NCBI GenBank assembly: GCA_902812385.1
Contig: CADDZD010000001.1
Span: forward strand, 1 to 64,000
Length of the DNA stretch: 64,000 nucleotides
Origin: Clostridia bacterium
GTDB taxonomy: Bacteria; Bacillota; DSM-12270; Thermacetogeniales; Thermacetogeniaceae
Direction of reading: 5' to 3'
Below the pieces are notes generated by a model that did not search any database, was not told the DNA's origin, and worked only from the letters and a program-made list of their open reading frames with translations. Shown here one piece after another: positions 1 through 7,579 of the stretch. Positions within the stretch are counted from its first letter, which is position 1; each line of letters begins with the position of its first letter. A program made the translations under genes and the position numbers.

Positions 1-41
1 GCGAAATTCCCCCAAATTATTGTCGTTAGGGGAAAATTCGC
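1..41. repeat. Imperfect inverted repeat at window edge
   Basis: GCGAA...CCCC (1-13) can pair with GGGG...TTCGC (29-41), giving a hairpin with a small internal loop. No T-run follows on either strand, so it is not a convincing intrinsic terminator. The rest of 42-158 is AT-rich and shows no gene. Confidence 0.3.
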
Positions 42-173
42 GGAATTTTCTGGAATTCCTCCTTGCTCTGAAAATTTTTTTTAAAATTTTTTCTTAATGA
101 AATGGTAGGGTGCGGAAGATGGGTTTAGAGGAAAGAAGGAATGTGTTAAACTTAGACCGGAGGGGGTAAACCC

Positions 174-929
174 ATGGAAACCAAGACAATTGATCGCATT
201 GTGGAGATACTCGCCGGTTCGAAGAACAACGTTGTAGTAACCGGGGCCGGTATCAGCACCGAAGCCGGTATACCCGATTTCCGCGGGGAAAAAGGCATTT
301 ACCGTACCCTTGGCGAGGATAGGGTCATGAGCATCCTCAATATCAGCTTCTTTAAAAAGAATCCTCATGCTTTCTACGAATTTTACCGCAAGTATTTCAT
401 TTTTCCCGCCGTGGAACCTGGTTTAGCGCACCGCGTCCTTGCAGATATGGAAAAAAGAGGGTACATCAAGGCCATCGTTACCCAGAACATTGACAACCTC
501 CACCAGCGTGCCGGCAGTAAGCGGGTAATCCCCGTGCATGGTACGGCCGATCGCTATATCTGCACCGGTGTGGGGTGTTACGCCTCCTATGACGACGAAT
601 ATGTACGCCGTTCTTCTGAGGTTGTACCTACCTGCGCCGTGTGCGGCGGTATCCTTAAACCCGATGTGGTGTTGTTTGGAGAACCGATTCAAAATCACAG
701 GTATGCAAGAGAAACCATCCTGGGGGCAAAGGTCCTGGTGGTAATCGGTTCTTCCCTAACCGTTTTCCCATTGGCCGGGTTTGTAGAAGAATTCAGCAGA
801 TCTGCAAAGGATCTTATCATCATTAATAAAGGAAAAACCGGAATGGATCATGCCGCAACAATCAAGCTGGATACCGATCAAACGGGCGCAGCATTAGAGG
901 AAATTAACAAGCGGCTGATGTCTCGTTAA
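174..929 (+). CDS. Sir2-family NAD-dependent protein deacylase
   Basis: This 251-aa sirtuin removes acyl groups from lysines while consuming NAD+. The NAD-binding GAGIS (residues 24-28) and DFRG (35-38) motifs are present. So are the TQNIDNLH motif (103-110), the catalytic His in VHG (about 122), GSS (192-194) and a zinc site of four cysteines at about 130, 135, 154 and 157. The first Cys pair is spaced CX4C rather than the common CX2C. The ATG at 174 follows GGAGGGGG (159-166) at 7 nt. Bacterial sirtuins often deacetylate acyl-CoA synthetases; one is encoded at 6014, which makes it a candidate substrate by inference only. The gene stands alone, 131 bp before the next gene. Confidence 0.93.
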   Translation: METKTIDRIVEILAGSKNNVVVTGAGISTEAGIPDFRGEKGIYRTLGEDRVMSILNISFFKKNPHAFYEFYRKYFIFPAVEPGLAHRVLADMEKRGYIKAIVTQNIDNLHQRAGSKRVIPVHGTADRYICTGVGCYASYDDEYVRRSSEVVPTCAVCGGILKPDVVLFGEPIQNHRYARETILGAKVLVVIGSSLTVFPLAGFVEEFSRSAKDLIIINKGKTGMDHAATIKLDTDQTGAALEEINKRLMSR

Positions 930-1060
930 AACAGTCTCTTTTCCAAAATGGGTATTGAGTAATAAGCAGGAAGATGTTTAATAGTCGTATAAATAGCTGT
1001 GTTGTTGTTCGTTAAGTTGGTGTAAAGCATGAGCAAAATATTAAAAGCAGGAGGAATCAT

Positions 1061-1474
1061 ATGAGGTGGCATACGGAATATCACTGGTTTCACACAAAAA
1101 ATAAAAGGGAGTTCATAAACATTACCGGCCTGATCGATAAAGCAGTCGAAACGGCAGGGATAAAAGAGGGGATGGTTCTGGTAAGCGCAATGCATATAAC
1201 CTCGGGTGTTTTCATCAACGACGAGGAGAATGGCCTCAAAGTCGACCTGATGGAGTGGGCGGAAAAACTGGCGCCTTATAAGGATGATTACAGACACCAC
1301 AGAACAGGAGAAACAAACGGCGATGCTCACTTGAAGAGCATACTTTTTCACCATCAGGTGGTGGTTCCTGTCACAGGCGGCAAGCTCGATCTTGGGCCCT
1401 GGCAGCAGATATTTTACGCCGAGTTTGATGGGCAAAGGCGAAAGAGGCTGCTTATAAAAGTTTTCGGCGAGTAG
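1061..1474 (+). CDS. yjbQ: YjbQ family protein (UPF0047)
   Basis: A 137-aa protein of the YjbQ/UPF0047 family, typical in length (about 130-140 aa). The family signature [13 protein letters not shown] lies at about residues 84-96, followed by a His pair and a GKL..GPWQ segment near the C terminus. These conserved His/Asp/Glu residues form the active-site pocket in known structures. Some members have weak thiamine-phosphate synthase activity, but the physiological role is not settled. AGGAGG sits 6 nt before the ATG. Only 17 bp separate it from the DUF89 gene, so the two are probably co-transcribed. Confidence 0.9.
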   Translation: MRWHTEYHWFHTKNKREFINITGLIDKAVETAGIKEGMVLVSAMHITSGVFINDEENGLKVDLMEWAEKLAPYKDDYRHHRTGETNGDAHLKSILFHHQVVVPVTGGKLDLGPWQQIFYAEFDGQRRKRLLIKVFGE

Positions 1475-1491
1475 ATGAAGGGGAGTTATTG

Positions 1492-2361
1492 ATGAGGGTA
1501 ACTGCCGATTGTATCCCATGCTATTTGAAGCAAGCCATTTCCACAATGCGGACCGCCGGATTAGATGATTACCGGCAGCAGCGCCTGCTGGAAGCTTTAT
1601 TTCCTGTGATTGCAGGCCTCGATGGCTCTAAAACCCCGGCGGAGAATTCTTCACTGGTTCTTTTCGAGCTGTATCGTTTGCTCGGCCTTGATGACCCCTT
1701 CAGGGAGGCTAAAGTTCGTTCAAACAACCTGGCGAGGACTTTTCTCCCTGCCCTCGAAAAAGTTATCGCTTTCAACGCCGACCCTCTCTTAACTGCCCTG
1801 AAGGTATCTGTTGCGGGCAATGTGATCGACATGGGAATCATGCCCGGGTTTGACGTTAGCGCCAGCATTCAACAGGAACTTGGACGGGACTTTGAGCGCT
1901 GCGATGAACAACCCTTTCGTGAGCTGTTGGAAAAGGGTGGCTCGCTGGTTGTGATCGGGGACAACAGCGGGGAAATCTTTTTTGATTTCCTGCTTCTGGC
2001 GCAATTGCGCAGTTTTACCGATGGCATCACTTATATTGTCAAAGGCGGCCCGATCCTTAATGATGCTACCCTTGAAGATGCCGAAGCAGCAGGAATCCCT
2101 CTCCTGGCTAAGGTAGTCACCACAGGGAGCAACTACCTGGGGGTTATTCCGGAAATGTGCAGCGGAGCGCTGCGATCACTGGTTGGAGACGCAAACCTGG
2201 TTTTGGCGAAAGGACAGGCCAATTACGAAACCCTTGAGGGAACATCCTTTGCCGGGGATAAAACCTTTTTCCTGCTCAGGGCAAAGTGCCCGGTGGTTGC
2301 AAGGCATCTCGGCGTCAAGCTGGGAAGCTCCGTTTTGATCCGCAACCGGGTTAATTTGTAA
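1492..2361 (+). CDS. DUF89/ARMT1-like metal-dependent phosphatase
   Basis: A 289-aa DUF89 protein. The N-terminal CIPCYLKQA motif (about residues 7-15) and the GDNSGEIFFD motif (about 158-167) mark the metal-binding fold. It ends with a KGQANYETLEG segment typical of the family. DUF89 enzymes are Mn/Ni-dependent phosphatases proposed to clear damaged phosphometabolites; the substrate here is unknown. I chose the ATG at 1492, 6 nt after AGGGGAG, over the TTG at 1489. It follows the YjbQ gene closely, suggesting one transcript. Confidence 0.88.
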   Translation: MRVTADCIPCYLKQAISTMRTAGLDDYRQQRLLEALFPVIAGLDGSKTPAENSSLVLFELYRLLGLDDPFREAKVRSNNLARTFLPALEKVIAFNADPLLTALKVSVAGNVIDMGIMPGFDVSASIQQELGRDFERCDEQPFRELLEKGGSLVVIGDNSGEIFFDFLLLAQLRSFTDGITYIVKGGPILNDATLEDAEAAGIPLLAKVVTTGSNYLGVIPEMCSGALRSLVGDANLVLAKGQANYETLEGTSFAGDKTFFLLRAKCPVVARHLGVKLGSSVLIRNRVNL

Positions 2362-2377
2362 AAATTATCGGCTGCTA

Positions 2378-2407
2378 TTTACCCGGAGGAGGGTTTCGTG
2401 TTATAAT
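2378..2407 (+). promoter_or_regulatory. Promoter of ferredoxin gene
   Basis: TTTACC (2378-2383) lies 18 bp before a perfect TATAAT (2402-2407), about 50 bp upstream of the ferredoxin start. The assignment rests on consensus match only. Confidence 0.5.
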
Positions 2408-2411
2408 ATAG

Positions 2412-2424
2412 TTGCTAGTAGCAA
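2412..2424. promoter_or_regulatory. Perfect palindrome at the ferredoxin transcription start (putative operator)
   Basis: TTGCTAGTAGCAA is a perfect 6+1+6 palindrome. It starts 5 bp downstream of the -10 box, where the transcript would begin. Its position suits a repressor operator. The protein that would bind it is unknown. Confidence 0.45.
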
Positions 2425-2455
2425 ATATAACTAAAGAGTATAAGAGGTAATTGCG

Positions 2456-2641
2456 ATGCCCATGGTAGTGATCAAAGAACTCTGCAGCGGATGTGGAGCA
2501 TGCGTCAGAGCGTGCCCGAATCAAGCGATAACCTTGCGGGTGAAAGAGTCTGAAGTGGACCAGGAGCGCTGCCAGGATTGCGAGGAATGTATCTTCGTAT
2601 GCCCGAACGGAGCTATTACAGGCGTTTCTCGAAAACATTAA
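2456..2641 (+). CDS. Small 2[4Fe-4S] ferredoxin-like protein
   Basis: A 61-aa protein with two CxxCxxCxxxCP clusters: CSGCGACVRACP near residues 10-21 and CQDCEECIFVCP near 40-51. This is the classic eight-cysteine bacterial ferredoxin, an electron carrier of the cytosol. The start follows AGAGG. It has its own promoter and palindrome upstream, and the FmdB-type zinc-ribbon gene follows after 34 bp. The redox partner cannot be told from the context. Confidence 0.9.
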   Translation: MPMVVIKELCSGCGACVRACPNQAITLRVKESEVDQERCQDCEECIFVCPNGAITGVSRKH

Positions 2642-2675
2642 AAATCTGCAAAAATAATAGAAAGGTGTGTCGGAA

Positions 2676-2876
2676 ATGCCCATCTATGAATTCCGGTGTC
2701 AGGAGTGTGGGAAAAAATTTACGGTGCTGGTAAGGATGTCGGAAAGGGAGAAGGTCAAATGCCCGGCATGTGAGAGCAAGAACATCACCCAGGTCATTTC
2801 CGCCTGCAGTTTCAAAGTGGGTGGAAGCAGCGGAGGGAGCTGTGGCAGCAGTTCTGGAAGCACCGGTTTCGGTTGA
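2676..2876 (+). CDS. FmdB-family zinc-ribbon protein
   Basis: A 66-aa protein beginning MPIYEFRCQECG. It has CxxC pairs at residues 8/11 and 29/32, forming the zinc ribbon of the FmdB family, and a Gly/Ser-rich tail. FmdB was named as a putative regulator of formamidase; the general role of these small proteins is unknown. I take the ATG at 2676, preceded by AAAGGTG, rather than an ATG three codons earlier. The gene converges with the protease gene on the other strand. Confidence 0.85.
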   Translation: MPIYEFRCQECGKKFTVLVRMSEREKVKCPACESKNITQVISACSFKVGGSSGGSCGSSSGSTGFG

Positions 2877-2915
2877 GGATTTTAAGAGAAGGGCAGGTTG
2901 CCCTGATTCCGACTT

Positions 2916-3749
2916 TTATCTTTCCCGGCGATTTGTGCCGTAGGGAATCGGAATATACTGGACCGAGGGGCGGCGCTGGCCTGGCTGCGGGTAGAGCTCC
3001 ATCAATTGGTGAATTTCCTTGGGGAGTTCGCATGAAATGTTGATACCTAATTTTCCTAATTGTTCGCAAGTGAGGGGATAATCGTGGGTCCACCTTCCCG
3101 AAGTCAATGCTTCAGCCACGCGGCGGGCATCTTCATCGGGCATGCGATCCTTGAGGAGCTCAATAATAAACTCATTCACCTGGCGCATGGCTTTATCAGC
3201 TACATCAGCCAGAATCAAAGTCCGGTCATCAATCTCATTGACATCCTTGCGTTCAACTGCTTTTAATATGGAAACTGCAGGATATTCCCCCAACTGCGGG
3301 TCAACCGGCCCGGCAACGGCGTTTTCGTCCATAACGATCTCGTCCGCCGCAAGCGCAATCATGGTGCCACCCGACATGGCGTAGTGGGGGATAAATACGG
3401 TAACCTTGGCAGGATGCCGCCTCAACGCCAGTGCGATCTGCTCGGAGGCTAAAACAAGCCCGCCGGGGGTGTGCAGGACGATATCGATGGGCATATCATC
3501 GGGTGTCAGTCTTATGGCCCGGAGTACATGTTCCGAGTCTTCTATGTTGATATAACGGGTGATTGGAAGGCCCAGAATGTTGAAGAGTTCCTGGCGGTGA
3601 ATCAGGGTAATAACCCTGGAGCCGCGCTGTTTTTCAATATACCTGATTTTCTTTACCCTCTGAGACTCGATACTTCGATGCTTAAACATCGGCCAGAAGG
3701 ATATCAGCAGCAGCAACATCCAGAATATATCAAAGAATGAAAAGCTCAT
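2916..3749 (-). CDS. Membrane-anchored SDH/ClpP-fold serine protease (SppA-like)
   Basis: A 277-aa member of the SDH/DUF114 Clp-fold serine protease group. One N-terminal membrane segment (about residues 5-22) anchors a crotonase-like domain. The HTPGG motif (about 93-97) forms the oxyanion region, and HYAMSGGT carries the likely nucleophile Ser near residue 126. A GPVDPQLG motif follows near 147-154. Related proteins act in membrane protein quality control. The ATG at 3749 has AAGG 11-14 nt upstream; a GTG at 3761 overlaps that site and is less likely. No operon partner is seen. Confidence 0.85.
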   Translation of the reverse strand: MSFSFFDIFWMLLLLISFWPMFKHRSIESQRVKKIRYIEKQRGSRVITLIHRQELFNILGLPITRYINIEDSEHVLRAIRLTPDDMPIDIVLHTPGGLVLASEQIALALRRHPAKVTVFIPHYAMSGGTMIALAADEIVMDENAVAGPVDPQLGEYPAVSILKAVERKDVNEIDDRTLILADVADKAMRQVNEFIIELLKDRMPDEDARRVAEALTSGRWTHDYPLTCEQLGKLGINISCELPKEIHQLMELYPQPGQRRPSVQYIPIPYGTNRRER

Positions 3750-3848
3750 GGCGTCACTCACCTTCTGCTGTCTATAAGGTACCCCGTCAAACCCCTCATT
3801 TATTCCTTAAAGTACTCCAAAATGGGATTGCCATGTGAAGGAAGGAAG

Positions 3849-3878
3849 TTCCCCTTATATGATTGAGGGGAAGTTTTT
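3849..3878 (+). terminator. Hairpin plus T-run upstream of the zinc-ribbon gene
   Basis: TTCCCCT (3849-3855) pairs with AGGGGAA (3866-3872), followed by GTTTTT. No plus-strand gene ends just before it, so it may be an orphan terminator or a leader attenuator for the gene at 3968. Confidence 0.45.
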
Positions 3879-3967
3879 ATTTAACTTTGTTTGGTGGGCG
3901 GTATTTTAAAAAAGAGTGCGGAGGAATGCATTTTGCAGCTGTATAATAGAGGATGGAGGTGAGCAAA

Positions 3968-4150
3968 ATGGGTGAGGAAGAAAAGGCCATTAAGCAGACG
4001 ACCGAAAAAAAGTGTCCGTATTGCGGAAGCGAGAACGTGTTTGGTTTAAGAACGGGACACAGCAACCATTTGGTCGGATGTGGCTGTGGAGCCGTAAGGC
4101 AATATGAGTGTTTGGAATGCGGCGAACAGTTTTTATATAACCCGTGCTAA
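3968..4150 (+). CDS. Small zinc-ribbon protein, function unknown
   Basis: A 60-aa hydrophilic protein with CPYCGS (about residues 18-23) and a second CxxCG pair near ECLECG (about 48-53), plus a CGCG motif between them. This is a zinc-ribbon arrangement. GGAGGTG (3954-3960) is 7 nt before the ATG at 3968, which favours it over the in-frame ATG at 3953 that overlaps this site. I do not recognise a named family. A hairpin with a T-run lies upstream at 3849-3878. Confidence 0.65.
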   Translation: MGEEEKAIKQTTEKKCPYCGSENVFGLRTGHSNHLVGCGCGAVRQYECLECGEQFLYNPC

Positions 4151-4226
4151 CAACTGCAACTGAGTGTTCGGAACATGTAAGATCAAAGTAGAGGGACTGT
4201 TAGTGTTAGTACCAGGACGCCAATTA

Positions 4227-4403
4227 CTAAGTCTTCAGCTTCTTAACAATATCATAAACAAGTCGGGCGGTTATTCCCCAGATTAATCCTTGTTCAGTCT
4301 GGTAAACGTAAATACTATATCTGTGTTCACCCCACGGCCTTGTATACCGTTCAGGAAGACCGAGACGGGCAGCAGGAAGCAAAACCCCGGGATTACCGGG
4401 AGT
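4227..4403 (-). pseudogene. Remnant C-terminus of a Nudix (CoA pyrophosphatase-like) gene
   Basis: The minus strand is open for 58 codons from just after a TAA (4404-4406) to the TAG at 4227-4229. The reading contains LLPAARLGLPERY, a PWGEHRY segment and IWGITARLVYDIV, then a Lys-rich end. The IWG-TAR pattern is typical of the end of CoA-pyrophosphatase-type Nudix hydrolases. The Nudix box and N-terminal half are missing, because the neighbouring methyltransferase gene ends only 13 bp upstream. I read it as a decayed gene. The family call rests on the C-terminal pattern alone. Confidence 0.5.
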
Positions 4404-4418
4404 TTATTTTTTAAATTA

Positions 4419-5033
4419 TCAAGATCTTGCGGTTTCAAGAGAACAACCCTTTCCATGCTTTTTACTAATAACAAACAATACAGGCGGCAGGTTTGGCCGG
4501 TTGATTAAGTCAAGGCGAAGCACGTTATAGAATTTCGGGTTGAGTTCGGCGAGAAAATCGCTCAGGGCTTTAAATTCCGTGAGGGCTCCCTCATGGCCCC
4601 TGTAACACACCACCGTGATCAGACCGTCCTGCATAATCAGCTGTAAGGCTGCATCCAAAGCCTGCAGCGTGGACCCGGGAAGTGTGGTCAAGCTGTGGTC
4701 CCCTCCGGGAAGGTAGCCAAGGTTAAACATCACGGCTTTTACAGTTCCCGGCTCCAGATATTTTCCCATGCACGCATGGCTGTCTCGGATAAGGCAGACC
4801 CTTTCTAATAAACCATTTTCGGCCAGTCTCTGTCTGGTTTTTTCTATAGCTGCAGTTTGTATATCAAACCCGTATACCTTCCCGGACCGGCCCACCAGCC
4901 CGGCGAGAAACAGGGTATCATTGCCGTTTCCTACTGTGGCGTCAACACATATTTCACCGGGCTTGACCTCCTGCTGTACAAACCACTTTGCCCAGGATAC
5001 AATTTTATTTGTAAGCAGTTGATTTCTCTTCAT
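4419..5033 (-). CDS. Class I SAM methyltransferase of the YtqB/rRNA methylase family
   Basis: A 204-aa Rossmann methyltransferase. The SAM motif VDATVGNGND lies at about residues 30-39, an acidic GFDIQ motif follows, and NLGYLPGGD (about 105-113) is the substrate-side loop typical of the YtqB/pfam06962 group. Members are annotated as putative rRNA or tRNA methylases. The ATG at 5033 follows GGTGGTGG. An ATG at 5099 would read through the leader hairpin and is rejected. The gene sits next to the Nudix remnant at its 3' end. Confidence 0.85.
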   Translation of the reverse strand: MKRNQLLTNKIVSWAKWFVQQEVKPGEICVDATVGNGNDTLFLAGLVGRSGKVYGFDIQTAAIEKTRQRLAENGLLERVCLIRDSHACMGKYLEPGTVKAVMFNLGYLPGGDHSLTTLPGSTLQALDAALQLIMQDGLITVVCYRGHEGALTEFKALSDFLAELNPKFYNVLRLDLINRPNLPPVLFVISKKHGKGCSLETARS

Positions 5034-5067
5034 GGTTTGTAACCCACCACCAGGTAGGGGGCTGGAT

Positions 5068-5093
5068 AAAAAAAGCACCTCCACCTGGGGAGG
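5068..5093 (-). terminator. Terminator-like hairpin in the leader of the methyltransferase gene
   Basis: On the minus strand CCTCC pairs with GGAGG across a 6-nt loop and is followed by TGC and seven T. It sits 35 bp before the start at 5033, so it could be an attenuator or a terminator for leftward transcripts from 5100-5260. Confidence 0.4.
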
Positions 5094-5291
5094 CCCCACA
5101 TGAGGAACAAAGATGAATGTTAACTATATTTATTTTACTATTTTTGTACTTAACAGGCAACGATAAGGAAATGCAATTTATTCAACCTTGACGAAACTTG
5201 CCTGGTTGTTGAACAATATTTCCTGACGTGGTAATTTAAAAGCATCGTATCAGGTTCGTTCCGTTCGTTGCTTGCATGGAGGTCGCTCGTA

Positions 5292-5861
5292 ATGAAAGAG
5301 TTGCTGGAGAGGATCCAAACGGAGGGTGTAGTAATCGGAGATAGTATCCTGAAAGTCGATTCCTTTCTGAACCATCAAATCGAACCCTCATTTATACTTA
5401 AAATAGGGCGTGAGATTGCCGATCGTTTTTCGGGAGAGAGAATCACAAAGGTTCTGACAATAGAAGCATCCGGCATTGCCGTAGCCATGGCGGTAGGCTT
5501 GGCTTTAGGGGTTAAGGTTGTTTTCGCCAAGAAAGGCCATGCAAGTACCCAAACTGGAGACATCTACACCGCGCCGGTTTATTCTTTTACCCGTCAGGAA
5601 GAAGTCAATATTTTTGTGTCTTCGAAATTTCTAACCCCTCATGATGCCGTCTTGATTGTGGACGATTTTCTCGCCCACGGCCAGGCCTTAAAAGCACTTG
5701 TTGATATAGTCAGGCAAGCGGGATCGGTGCTGGTCGGCGCCGGAATTGTGATTGAAAAACAGTTCCAGGGCGGAAGGGAATCCTTACAGGAAAGTAGAAT
5801 ACGTATAGAGTCTTTAGCTACTATTAAGAGCATGCGAGAAGGAAAAATTGAGTTTGCCTGA
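5292..5861 (+). CDS. xpt: Xanthine phosphoribosyltransferase
   Basis: A 189-aa type I phosphoribosyltransferase, matching the usual length of Xpt (about 190 aa). It converts xanthine plus PRPP to XMP in purine salvage. The N-terminal MKELLERIQ, the FLNHQIEP segment (about residues 24-31), the KKGHAST stretch and the PRPP loop VLIVDDFLAHGQA (about 119-131) fit the family. The ATG at 5292 follows GGAGG (5278-5282); an upstream TTG at 5268 is rejected. I looked for a guanine riboswitch in the 5100-5290 leader and saw none. A TTGACG-18-AACAAT promoter-like pair lies at 5188-5217. Confidence 0.93.
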   Translation: MKELLERIQTEGVVIGDSILKVDSFLNHQIEPSFILKIGREIADRFSGERITKVLTIEASGIAVAMAVGLALGVKVVFAKKGHASTQTGDIYTAPVYSFTRQEEVNIFVSSKFLTPHDAVLIVDDFLAHGQALKALVDIVRQAGSVLVGAGIVIEKQFQGGRESLQESRIRIESLATIKSMREGKIEFA

Positions 5862-6013
5862 TCCGGTTAAGTGAAAATAAATTAGCTATGCCCGGTGCAA
5901 ATGGGCTGGAAAGGGAGGACTGGAAGTATGGCAGAACGGCAGGTTAAGTAGCCGGAATTCGGCCAACCGCTGGAAATTACTTAATTCAGGTAGCACGGCA
6001 GGGAGGTTTTTTT

Positions 6014-7579
6014 ATGCCTATAACCGAAATGCTTTCCCGTAATGCACGGATGTACCCTGATGAAACCAGTTTGATAGAGCGTGAGCCTGCAACAGGCAGG
6101 CGTAGGGAGATAACATGGCTGGAATTTGAAAGCCTGGCCAACAGGTTTGCGCATGCTTTAATGGCGCGAGGAATAGGACAGGGGGACAAAGTTGCCATAC
6201 TTATGATGAACTGCCTGGAATGGCTTCCCGTATATTTCGGTGTTCTGAAAACCGGGGCGTTGGCCGTTCCCCTCAACTTCCGGTTTACCGGGGAAGAGAT
6301 CAGGAAATGTATCGAGGTTGCCGAGGCAAGGGTGCTCGTTTACGGGCCCGAGTTCGTGGAAAGGATTGCTGAAATCAGGGATGGGCTAAGGCATATTGAG
6401 AACTTGGTCTTTGTGGGAGAGGGCTGCCCCGATGAAGCCGAAAGCTTCGTGGAAATGGTGGCGGGATTATCCGCTGCTGCCCCAGGTGTGAGCATTTGCG
6501 ATGAAGATGAAGCCGCCCTTTACTTTACATCTGGAACCACCGGAATCCCCAAGCCCATTATTCTGACGCACGCCAACCTGGTATCAGCTTGCATCACGGA
6601 AAACCGCCATCATCTCCAGCATCACGAAGACAATTTTCTGTGCATTCCACCGCTGTACCATACCGGCGCAAAAATGCACTGGTTTGGGAGCCTTCTTGTG
6701 GGATCGAAGGCCGTTATTTTGCGCGGCGTGAATCCCCGGTGGATCCTTGAGGCCGTATCGGAAGAAAGGGCGACCATCGTGTGGCTTCTTGTCCCCTGGG
6801 CCCAGGACATCCTTGACGCTATTGAGAGCGGGGAAGTGGACCTTAAGGATTATCACCTGGAACAGTGGCGGCTTATGCACATTGGAGCCCAGCCCGTGCC
6901 TCCGAGCCTGATCATGAGATGGAAAAAACACTTTCCGGAACAGATGTACGATACCAACTACGGATTGAGCGAGTCGACCGGCCCGGGCTGCGTGCACCTG
7001 GGCATAGGAAACATCCATAAGGTTGGTGCCATCGGGGTGCCCGGCTATAACTGGGAGGCCATGATCGTTGACGATGAGGGTAGGCCTGTTAAACAGGGTG
7101 AGGTAGGAGAGTTGATTGTAAGAGGGCCGGGGGTTATGAAGGGTTATTATAAGAATCCGGAGGCCACCAGCAGTGTGCTTAAAAACGGCTGGCTCTATAC
7201 CGGTGACATGGCGCGGCAGGATGAAGATGGGTTTATTTACCTGGTGGACCGCAAGAAAGACATCGTGATATCGGGTGGGGAAAATATCTTCCCGGTGGAA
7301 ATCGAAGACTTTCTGCGCGGCCATGGCGATATCAAGGATGCTGCTGTAATCGGTATGCCCGACAGGCGCCTGGGGGAGGTTCCCGTGGCAATTGTGGAGA
7401 CCAAGCCCGGCAGGGATCTCACGGAGGAAATGGTTCTGGAGTTCTGCCAGGCCTTGCCCAGGTACAAAAGGCCTCGCAAGGTTTTCTTCGATAAGGTTCC
7501 GCGCAACCCGACCGGAAAGATCGAAAAGCCGAAACTGCGTGAGAAATTTTGCACCGAAAAAGTTATTTGTTTAGTGTAG
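6014..7579 (+). CDS. AMP-forming acyl-CoA synthetase/ligase
   Basis: A 521-aa member of the ANL superfamily, activating a carboxylic acid through an acyl-adenylate and then the CoA thioester. It shows the AMP-binding loop TSGTTGIPK (about residues 173-181) and YGLSEST (about 317-323). The hinge region YTGDMARQ is near 395, DRKKDIVISGGENI follows, and the catalytic Lys is in PTGK (about 499-502). The substrate may be a fatty or aromatic acid but cannot be read from sequence. The PTGK lysine is the residue that protein acetylation inactivates in Acs-type enzymes, and a Sir2 deacylase is encoded at 174. AGGGAGG precedes the ATG. Its stop overlaps the convergent thioesterase gene by 17 bp. Confidence 0.9.
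   Translation: MPITEMLSRNARMYPDETSLIEREPATGRRREITWLEFESLANRFAHALMARGIGQGDKVAILMMNCLEWLPVYFGVLKTGALAVPLNFRFTGEEIRKCIEVAEARVLVYGPEFVERIAEIRDGLRHIENLVFVGEGCPDEAESFVEMVAGLSAAAPGVSICDEDEAALYFTSGTTGIPKPIILTHANLVSACITENRHHLQHHEDNFLCIPPLYHTGAKMHWFGSLLVGSKAVILRGVNPRWILEAVSEERATIVWLLVPWAQDILDAIESGEVDLKDYHLEQWRLMHIGAQPVPPSLIMRWKKHFPEQMYDTNYGLSESTGPGCVHLGIGNIHKVGAIGVPGYNWEAMIVDDEGRPVKQGEVGELIVRGPGVMKGYYKNPEATSSVLKNGWLYTGDMARQDEDGFIYLVDRKKDIVISGGENIFPVEIEDFLRGHGDIKDAAVIGMPDRRLGEVPVAIVETKPGRDLTEEMVLEFCQALPRYKRPRKVFFDKVPRNPTGKIEKPKLREKFCTEKVICLV

Noticed and set aside
926-1546. 206-codon minus-strand frame over the YjbQ gene
   Set aside because: The plus strand encodes the full YjbQ signature with a good ribosome site; the minus frame is a shadow.
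5100-5290. Guanine riboswitch upstream of xpt
   Set aside because: I looked for the conserved purine-riboswitch core and found none; also none upstream of guaB or uraA.
5928-5951. Seven-codon frame behind GGGAGG before the acyl-CoA synthetase gene
   Set aside because: It is too short to support. It could be a leader peptide or a broken gene start, with nothing else to back either view.
6584-7324. 246-codon antisense frame opposite the acyl-CoA synthetase
   Set aside because: The sense strand has all ANL motifs; the antisense reading shows no domain and no ribosome site.
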